Position numbers and translations under genes: made by a program. Shown here piece after piece: positions 58,327 to 64,000 of a DNA stretch of 64,000 bases (position 1 is the stretch's first letter; the number at the start of each line of letters is the position of its first letter). The DNA is from Halomarinibacterium sp041392205 (GTDB lineage Bacteria > Bacteroidota > Bacteroidia > Flavobacteriales > Flavobacteriaceae), in NCBI GenBank assembly GCA_041392205.1, contig JAWKMO010000002.1:310001-374000 (forward strand). Reading direction: 5' to 3'. A model generated the notes under the pieces. The model saw nothing but the letters and a program-made list of their open reading frames with translations. It was not told the origin of the DNA and ran no database searches.

Positions 58327-60906
58327 ATGAAAAAATTACTTTACCTACTCGCTTTTATTTCTGTAAGCATAGTAGGCGCACAAGATTATGGTCCAATCAT
58401 CCAATCGTATCTTACTATCAACAAGGCACAATTTGGGCTAACCACTCAAGATGTAAATAGCATTGCTATTAACTCGAACAGTTATTCCAAAAGCATGGAT
58501 GTACAAAATGTTTATGCATCCCAAACATTTAATGGTATTGAAGTTTTTAATTCTACTTCAAGTTTTGCCCTTAAAAAGGGAAATGTTGTTAGTGCCAAAT
58601 TATCTTTTATACCTAATTTGGCAACAAAGGTAAATGCTTCTTCTCCTTCAATAACAGCCAAAAGTGCCATTGCAAAAGCGGCACAAAACCTGGGATTACC
58701 TATACCTTCTCAGCTAACACTTATTGAAAATAACGGTCTTGAATACCTATTTACTAATGGAGAAATCTCTTTAAATGATATTCCAGTAAAACTAGTATAC
58801 CAACCATTAGAAAATGGAACAGCCCGTCTTGCCTGGGATTTAAGCATCTATCTTTTAGATGCAAGCCACTATTATAGTGTAAGAATTGATGCCGTATCTG
58901 GCGAACTTCTAGATACCCTAGACTGGGTCGTAAATTGTGACTTTGGGGCAGGGAACCACGGCCACAAAGTGGAACATAGTATCCTTTTTAAAAATGAAAA
59001 TGAATATTTATTAGGAGGAACCCAATACAGAGTGTTTCCAATACCTTTTAGTAGCCCTATAGATGGTGCAGATGTGATTGTCACCAATCCAGAAAATTTA
59101 ACGGCCTCTGCCTTTGGTTGGCATGATACAGATGGAATTGCTGGAGCAGAATTTACAATAACAAGAGGAAATAACGTTTGGGCCCAAGAAGATATAAATG
59201 GAAACAATGGAGTAGGTGCTTCTCCTGATGGTGGCCCATCATTAAATTTTGATTTCCCTTATGGCCTTCCTCAACCTCCTGCCAATTATACCGATGCATC
59301 TACCGTAAATTTATTCTATTGGAATAATATTACCCACGATGTATTATATAACTATGGTTTTGATGAAGCTAGTGGAAATTTTCAAGAAAATAATTATGGC
59401 AACCCGGGTAATGGAAGTGATAGTGTAAATGCAGATACTCAAGATGGTTCAGGAACCAACAATGCTAATTTTGCTACGCCACCCGATGGGCAAAACCCAA
59501 GAATGCAAATGTTTATTTGGGATGGTGCCGGTACGGGTCCCGTAGATATACTAACCATCAATAATGGTCCCTTAGCGGGTACTTACCAAGGCGTCCCTGC
59601 AGGTTTTGGAGGATCCATTCCTTTTCCAGCACTTACTGAAGATTTAGTAGTTATTGAAGATGATGACGCAGGGGTTTCAACAGATCCTAATGATGGTTGT
59701 GATAACATTACTAATGGGCCAGATTTAAATGGAAAAATAGTAGTTATTAGAAGAGGAGAATGTGAATTTGGATTTAAAGGACTTGCGGCTCAAAACGAAG
59801 GCGCATTGGCCGTAATCATGGTTAACAACGTTGCTGGAGCCCCCATTGTTATGGGTGCAGGGGCTGTAGGAGGATCTGTTACAATCCCTATGTTTATGGT
59901 TTCAGATGTGGATGGAGAAGCCATTATTGCAGAACTATTAGCAGCCAACACAGTAAACGGAACTATTTCTGGAGAGAATATCCCAGCAGACCTTGATAGC
60001 TCGCTAGATAATGAAATTGTGGTTCATGAATATGGCCATGGAGTATCTAACCGTCTTACAGGAGGTCCTAGCAATACTAGTTGCTTAGGAAATCAAGAAC
60101 AAATGGGAGAAGGATGGAGCGATTATTTGGGACTTATTTTAACCATGCAAGCGGGCGATAGTAGAGATGATGTTAGAGGGTTAGCTGCGTATGCATCTGG
60201 AAATCCTAATGGCATTAGAGAAGCTCCTTATTGCTATAACTTTGCTATTAATGACTATACTTATGATGACATTAGAACAAATGTATCAGTCCCTCATGGG
60301 GTTGGTTTTGTTTGGTCAACCATGCTTTGGGATATGACCTGGTTATTAATAGATGAATATGGCTTCGATCCAGATATTTACAATGGAACTGGAGGGAACA
60401 ATATTGCATTACAACTTGTTATGGACGGAATGAAATTACAGTCATGTAATCCTGGTTTTGTGGATGGAAGAGATGCTATTTTAGAAGCCGATCTAATTGC
60501 CAATGGAGGCGCTAACTCTTGTATTATTTGGAATGCATTTGCAAGAAGAGGATTAGGTTTTAGTGCAGATCAAGGAAGCTCTAATTCAAGAACCGATGGA
60601 ACGGAAGCATTTGATTTACCTGCTGGATGTAATGAAATTATTTTGGGAAGTACAAACTTCGATAGTGAAAACAATTTTACTATTTATCCTAATCCCTCTA
60701 ACGGCCAAATTAATATTGCTTCCAAAATTAATTTGGGTAAAACAACCATTGCTATTGTAGATATGAATGGTAGAGTTGTTTATACTGAAACCTTGACATT
60801 AGGAAACGCAGCGTCTATTGATGCTTCAAACCTTAGTGGAGGGATCTATATGGTTACTATTGATGGAGATAATTACAACCACACATCAAAACTAATTATT
60901 AGATAA
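58327..60906 (+). CDS. Secreted M36-type (fungalysin-like) metalloprotease with PA insert and T9SS sorting domain
   Basis: It is 859 aa. A Sec signal peptide ends near residue 18 (VGAQ). An FTP-type propeptide spans about 25-200 (YASQTFNGIEVFNSTSSFAL). The zinc site is HEYGH (His567, His571) with the third ligand in GEGWSDYLGL. A protease-associated (PA) domain is inserted before it at about 400-550 (GLAAQNEGALAVIMVNN). The last 75 residues are a T9SS type A sorting domain (NFTIYPNPSNGQINIAS to SKLIIR). It should degrade extracellular protein after T9SS export and self-processing. Confidence 0.92.
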   Translation: MKKLLYLLAFISVSIVGAQDYGPIIQSYLTINKAQFGLTTQDVNSIAINSNSYSKSMDVQNVYASQTFNGIEVFNSTSSFALKKGNVVSAKLSFIPNLATKVNASSPSITAKSAIAKAAQNLGLPIPSQLTLIENNGLEYLFTNGEISLNDIPVKLVYQPLENGTARLAWDLSIYLLDASHYYSVRIDAVSGELLDTLDWVVNCDFGAGNHGHKVEHSILFKNENEYLLGGTQYRVFPIPFSSPIDGADVIVTNPENLTASAFGWHDTDGIAGAEFTITRGNNVWAQEDINGNNGVGASPDGGPSLNFDFPYGLPQPPANYTDASTVNLFYWNNITHDVLYNYGFDEASGNFQENNYGNPGNGSDSVNADTQDGSGTNNANFATPPDGQNPRMQMFIWDGAGTGPVDILTINNGPLAGTYQGVPAGFGGSIPFPALTEDLVVIEDDDAGVSTDPNDGCDNITNGPDLNGKIVVIRRGECEFGFKGLAAQNEGALAVIMVNNVAGAPIVMGAGAVGGSVTIPMFMVSDVDGEAIIAELLAANTVNGTISGENIPADLDSSLDNEIVVHEYGHGVSNRLTGGPSNTSCLGNQEQMGEGWSDYLGLILTMQAGDSRDDVRGLAAYASGNPNGIREAPYCYNFAINDYTYDDIRTNVSVPHGVGFVWSTMLWDMTWLLIDEYGFDPDIYNGTGGNNIALQLVMDGMKLQSCNPGFVDGRDAILEADLIANGGANSCIIWNAFARRGLGFSADQGSSNSRTDGTEAFDLPAGCNEIILGSTNFDSENNFTIYPNPSNGQINIASKINLGKTTIAIVDMNGRVVYTETLTLGNAASIDASNLSGGIYMVTIDGDNYNHTSKLIIR

Positions 60907-60931
60907 CGTTGAAGTAACCCAATAAAATTTG

Positions 60932-60960
60932 AAAAGGCTCCTTAAAATGGGAGCCTTTTT
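60932..60960 (+). terminator. Terminator of the M36 protease gene
   Basis: AAAAGGCTCC and GGAGCCTTTT form a 10-bp stem around an 8-base loop; it ends flush with the stop of the convergent dxs gene. Confidence 0.9.
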
Positions 60961-62733
60961 TTATAAATATTTTTCTATTACTTTTTTTATTTTTTCTGAA
61001 GAAATCCCAGCAATATCTTGTAGTTGTGGCACAGTTCCATGTTCTGGAAACACATTTGGAATACCAATAATTTCGATAATTGAGGGGTATTTATTTTCTG
61101 AAGAAAACTCTACAATAGCACTTCCAAAGCCTCCTTTTTTTACACCGTCTTCTACGGTTATAATAGTTTTAAATTTTTTAAAAATGGAATGAAGTAATGG
61201 TTCATCTAACGGATATAAAAATCGAAGATCATAATGGGCAATTTTTTCATTAGGTTCAATTCCATTAATGGCTTCCGTAACATTTTGTGCTATTGCTCCT
61301 AGGGTTAAAATAGCAATTAAAGAACCTTCTTTTAAAAGAACCCCTTTCCCTAAAGTTATTTTGGAGAAAGGTTTTTCCCAATCGATACTACTTCCCCTTC
61401 CACGAGGGTATCGAATAGCCATGGGAAGTTCTAACCCTAATTGCGCTGTATATAGGATGTTTCGTAATTCTGTTTCGTTTCGAGGAGCAAAAATAAGAAG
61501 GTTAGGAATACAGCGTAAATAAGACAGGTCAAATATCCCATGATGCGTGGCACCATCTTCTCCAACAATTCCCGCTCTATCTATACATAAAATAACAGGT
61601 AGTTTTTGGAGGCAAACATCATGAATTACTTGATCGTATGCCCTTTGCAAAAAGGTAGAATAAATAGTACAATACACCACCATACCTTGTGTGGCTAGAC
61701 CGGCTGCGAGGGTCACGGCATGTTGTTCAGCAATTCCTACATCAAAAGCTCTTTCGGGATAGACATCCATCATATATTTTAAAGAACTTCCAGTAGGCAT
61801 GGCAGGCGTAATTCCAACTATCTGTTTATTTTTTGAAGCCAATGTCAAAAGGGTTTTTCCAAACACATCCTGATACTTCACCGGGAGTATTTCATTTGAT
61901 TTGGAAATTAAATTACCCGTGGTAGCATTAAATTTACCCGGGGCATGGTAGGTTACTTGATTTTCTTCAGCTTGCTTTAACCCTTTTCCTTTAGTGGTAA
62001 TAACATGAAGCAGCTTTGGACCCGATATTGTTTTTAGATTTTGAAATGCTTCAATTAGCGCATTCAAATTATGGCCATCTACTGGCCCCGAGTAGGTAAA
62101 ATTTAATGCCTCAAAAATATTGTGTGTATCGGGAGTATTTTCTAAAGTTACTTTCGTTAGGTACTCTTTTAATGCTCCTACACTTGGATCAATGCCAATA
62201 GCATTATCATTTAAAATAACCAGTAAATTTGTATTGGAAACCCCAGCGTGATTTAAAGCTTCAAAAGCCATTCCACTTGCTATAGAGGCATCCCCTACAA
62301 TGGCAATATGATGTTTTGTAGTATTACCTTGTAATTGTGTGGCAATCGCCATACCTAGCGCAGCAGAAATCGCTGTGCTACTGTGTCCCACACCAAAGGT
62401 GTCGAACTCACTTTCGCTTCTTTTTGGAAACCCACTAATACCTCCTAGTTGTCTATTGGTATGAAAACTATCTTTTCGGCCAGTTAAAATTTTATGTCCA
62501 TACGCTTGGTGTCCCACATCCCAAACCAATAAATCGTCTGGGGTATTAAATACATAATGCAAGGCAATGGTAAGTTCGACAACACCTAAACTTGCTCCTA
62601 AATGTCCTTCTTTTGTAGCAACAATGTTGATAATAAAATCGCGTAATTCTTGAGCAATTTGCGGTAATTGATCTTTAGATATTTTCCGAAGATCTTTTGG
62701 AAATGTAATGGTATCCAATAGTTTTTTTGACAC
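60961..62733 (-). CDS. dxs: 1-deoxy-D-xylulose-5-phosphate synthase
   Basis: It condenses pyruvate and glyceraldehyde 3-phosphate to DXP, the first step of the MEP isoprenoid pathway. It is 590 aa, a little shorter than the E. coli enzyme, from a GTG at 62733 (MSKKLLDTITFP). TPP-binding is shown by IVGDASIASGMAFEALNHAG near 148 and the second TPP domain by EDGATHHGIFDLSYLRC near 390; RYPRGRG is typical of Dxs. The -7 element almost touches the start codon. Confidence 0.96.
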   Translation of the reverse strand: MSKKLLDTITFPKDLRKISKDQLPQIAQELRDFIINIVATKEGHLGASLGVVELTIALHYVFNTPDDLLVWDVGHQAYGHKILTGRKDSFHTNRQLGGISGFPKRSESEFDTFGVGHSSTAISAALGMAIATQLQGNTTKHHIAIVGDASIASGMAFEALNHAGVSNTNLLVILNDNAIGIDPSVGALKEYLTKVTLENTPDTHNIFEALNFTYSGPVDGHNLNALIEAFQNLKTISGPKLLHVITTKGKGLKQAEENQVTYHAPGKFNATTGNLISKSNEILPVKYQDVFGKTLLTLASKNKQIVGITPAMPTGSSLKYMMDVYPERAFDVGIAEQHAVTLAAGLATQGMVVYCTIYSTFLQRAYDQVIHDVCLQKLPVILCIDRAGIVGEDGATHHGIFDLSYLRCIPNLLIFAPRNETELRNILYTAQLGLELPMAIRYPRGRGSSIDWEKPFSKITLGKGVLLKEGSLIAILTLGAIAQNVTEAINGIEPNEKIAHYDLRFLYPLDEPLLHSIFKKFKTIITVEDGVKKGGFGSAIVEFSSENKYPSIIEIIGIPNVFPEHGTVPQLQDIAGISSEKIKKVIEKYL

Positions 62734-62737
62734 AAAG

Positions 62738-62745
62738 CAAAGATA
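62738..62745 (-). promoter_or_regulatory. dxs -7 element, implying a leaderless mRNA
   Basis: The minus strand reads TATCTTTG, an exact TAnnTTTG match, ending 4 bp before the GTG at 62733. Either the mRNA is leaderless or translation begins at a later codon (a TTG is codon 6). Confidence 0.5.
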
Positions 62746-62822
62746 CTGTTATTGCGAATTTTTATAATAGAATTTAGTTAATTTGTAGCTTTACACAAAA
62801 AACCAAGCACCAAGAGCCAAAA

Positions 62823-63272
62823 ATGCTTCAACCCTTTGATGAAGTCTATTTTATGAAAAAAGCTTTGCAAGAAGCTGAAACCGCTTTCGATAAGGGGGAA
62901 GTCCCTATTGGGGTGGTAATTGTTTGTAAAAACCAAATTATTGCGCGAACTCATAATCTTACAGAAACCTTAAACGACGTCACCGCCCATGCCGAAATGC
63001 AGGCTATTACCGCTGCGGCTAATTTTTTAGGAGGGAAGTATTTACAAGGCTGCACGATGTATGTAACGTTAGAACCTTGTCAAATGTGTGCTGGAGCCTT
63101 ATTTTGGAGTCAGATTTCTAAAATAGTCTATGGTGCAAGAGATGAACAACGAGGATGTATTACGTTACAAACGAAATTACATCCTAAAACAGAAATGGTT
63201 GGTGGAGTAATGGCTGAAGAGGCTTCGAAACTTCTTAAAAAGTTTTTTATAGAAAAAAGGAACTTAAATTAA
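62823..63272 (+). CDS. tadA: tRNA-specific adenosine deaminase
   Basis: It is 149 aa. It deaminates A34 to inosine in tRNA-Arg(ACG). The zinc site is HAEMQAI (catalytic glutamate) with PCQMCAGAL, and DKGEVPIGVVIV near residue 20 plus GARDEQRG near 115 are typical of TadA. It is divergent from dxs and monocistronic. Confidence 0.95.
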   Translation: MLQPFDEVYFMKKALQEAETAFDKGEVPIGVVIVCKNQIIARTHNLTETLNDVTAHAEMQAITAAANFLGGKYLQGCTMYVTLEPCQMCAGALFWSQISKIVYGARDEQRGCITLQTKLHPKTEMVGGVMAEEASKLLKKFFIEKRNLN

Positions 63273-63274
63273 AA

Positions 63275-63304
63275 AACCCTCCTAAACTTTATTTTGGGAG
63301 GGTT
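63275..63304 (-). terminator. Terminator of the cold-shock gene
   Basis: On the minus strand AACCCTCC pairs with GGAGGGTT around a 14-base loop, followed by TTTT and more T. On the plus strand no T-run follows, so it serves the cold-shock gene rather than tadA. Confidence 0.8.
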
Positions 63305-63331
63305 AAACAATTCGGTTGGTTACTATATATC

Positions 63332-63529
63332 TTAGTCGTGTATCACGCGAACTTTAGCTGCGACCACTCCTTTTCTTCCTTCTTCTTCAACATATTCTAC
63401 TTTGTCACCTTCATTAAGGGCTTCGCCATTAAGACCGGTTACATGTACAAAAATGTCTTTTCCGGTTTCATCGTTGGTGATAAAACCATAACCTTTAGAT
63501 TCGTTAAAAAACTTTACTGTTCCTTCCAT
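63332..63529 (-). CDS. Cold-shock domain protein (CspA-like)
   Basis: It is 65 aa, a single cold-shock domain binding single-stranded nucleic acid. The RNP motifs are KGYGFITND (12-20) and DIFVHVTGL (25-33), and EGTVKFFNESKGYG opens the protein. Monocistronic, with its own promoter and terminator. Whether it is cold-induced cannot be told. Confidence 0.96.
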   Translation of the reverse strand: MEGTVKFFNESKGYGFITNDETGKDIFVHVTGLNGEALNEGDKVEYVEEEGRKGVVAAKVRVIHD

Positions 63530-63558
63530 TGTAATAAAAAAATAAATTAATAATGTTT

Positions 63559-63566
63559 CAAAGGTA
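63559..63566 (-). promoter_or_regulatory. -7 element of the cold-shock gene
   Basis: The minus strand reads TACCTTTG, an exact TAnnTTTG match, 29 bp before the ATG. The leader is short, unlike the long leaders of cold-induced csp genes in E. coli. Confidence 0.55.
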
Positions 63567-63626
63567 GTATAATTCTCAACTCAAAAATGAAGAAATTATT
63601 AATTTTTTTTTAGAAGAGGTCTTGAT

Positions 63627-63872
63627 TTATAGCTTTTTGTCATCGGTGTACTTACGCATCTTTTCAATATTTTCTTTGGTAAGCATATAGTCTCTCACAT
63701 TTTTATTTTTCCATCGATGGTAGACAAATAATGGCATTAATACTAAAAATAATCCTGAAATAGAAAGACCCACAAGTAAATTGCCTGTTTCTGGTTGTTG
63801 CGGTTTTAAGTAGTATCCTACACTTACACCTAAAACAATTAAAAACAATAATATACTTAAGAAATACTTCAT
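63627..63872 (-). CDS. Small two-helix membrane protein behind a ClC-type channel gene
   Basis: It is 81 aa. Two transmembrane helices (FLSILLFLIVLGVSVGYYL and LLVGLSISGLFLVLMPLFVY) are followed by a basic, charged tail ending KYTDDKKL. Its ATG abuts the stop codon of the upstream gene (TAA then ATG), so the two are one transcript. I do not recognise a family. Confidence 0.78.
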   Translation of the reverse strand: MKYFLSILLFLIVLGVSVGYYLKPQQPETGNLLVGLSISGLFLVLMPLFVYHRWKNKNVRDYMLTKENIEKMRKYTDDKKL

Positions 63873-64000
63873 TTATTTTCCTGAAAAGTCAATTAGTTTT
63901 CTTCTATAGGCGGTTAATAACTTCGATTTTGAAACAAAGCCAAAATACGAATTATTTGAAATAACGGGTAAATTCCATGCTCCAGTATCTTGAAATTTTT
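63873..64000 (-). CDS. C-terminal end of a probable ClC-type channel with CBS domain (partial)
   Basis: The minus strand from the right edge to TAA at 63873-63875 encodes about 41 residues, including KFQDTGAWNLPVI and FGFVSKSKLLTAYRRKLIDF. The W-N-L-P-V pattern followed by G-F-V-S-K-S is the closing part of a CBS domain; the sequence resembles the ends of flavobacterial ClC chloride channels as I recall them. The assignment to ClC is inference because only the tail is visible. Confidence 0.6.
   Translation of the reverse strand, partial: KFQDTGAWNLPVISNNSYFGFVSKSKLLTAYRRKLIDFSGK

Noticed and set aside
1..64000. CRISPR arrays, insertion sequences, prophage or integrase genes
   Set aside because: No regularly spaced repeats, transposase or integrase-like proteins, or tRNA-flanking direct repeats were seen anywhere in the window.

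Overview
The window is chromosomal DNA of a marine-type Flavobacteriaceae (phylum Bacteroidota). Several signs agree: three secreted proteins end in type IX secretion (T9SS) sorting domains, there is a TonB-dependent receptor with a CarboxypepD_reg-like N-terminus, most promoters fit the Bacteroidota -7 consensus TAnnTTTG, few genes have a Shine-Dalgarno sequence, and the DNA is AT-rich. I see no phage, insertion sequence or CRISPR array. It is mostly housekeeping DNA with a few accessory islands.

Layout. 1-4.5 kb: metG (cut by the left edge) and a DUF1800-DUF1501 pair ending in a T9SS tail. 4.6-8.3 kb: an S66 LD-carboxypeptidase, a YraN-like protein, a membrane-anchored AraC regulator and a secreted NHL-repeat protein. 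8.3-17.2 kb: mfd with an unlisted 44-aa membrane protein behind it, a TerB-like protein, fbp, an SSAT-like acetyltransferase coupled to aspartokinase, and an OlsF-type two-domain acyltransferase. 18.7-21.2 kb: an ArsR operon (arsR, DUF6428, an ArsN1-like acetyltransferase fused to arsenate reductase, and a DUF1304-cupin fusion) behind a 16-bp perfect palindrome. 21.2-35 kb: small stress or metabolic genes, mgtE, rsmA, a TPR protein, serS, a gamma-carboxylase-like HTTM protein, ribF, pth, rplY and prs. 35.2 kb: tRNA-Leu(CAA). 35.3-44.7 kb: HupE-like, dCMP deaminase, a C-terminal processing protease, MarC, DUF3109, a lipoprotein and nrdB-nrdA.

44.7-56.8 kb is a transport region. A Pit phosphate transporter with a PhoU-like tail lies downstream of an OprP-type porin. 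A SulP anion transporter, a universal stress protein and a beta-carbonic anhydrase form what looks like a bicarbonate-uptake operon. A TonB-dependent receptor is paired with a surface lipoprotein. The porin and the receptor share one promoter layout: two TTAACA-like half-sites 11 bp apart, then 9 bp, then a TTTG -7 element. A third such box sits in the 48.3-48.67 kb gap. It points at a terminator with nine T on the minus strand that serves no annotated gene, so an unannotated small RNA is possible there. I infer a phosphate-starvation (Pho-like) regulon.

56.9-64 kb: dgt, an M36 metalloprotease with a T9SS tail, dxs, tadA, a cold-shock protein, a small membrane protein, and the last codons of what looks like a ClC channel. 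The strongest novelty candidates are the fused ArsR operon, whose fusion point is one base from an ordinary ATGA gene junction, and the shared box-type promoters with the possible small RNA.
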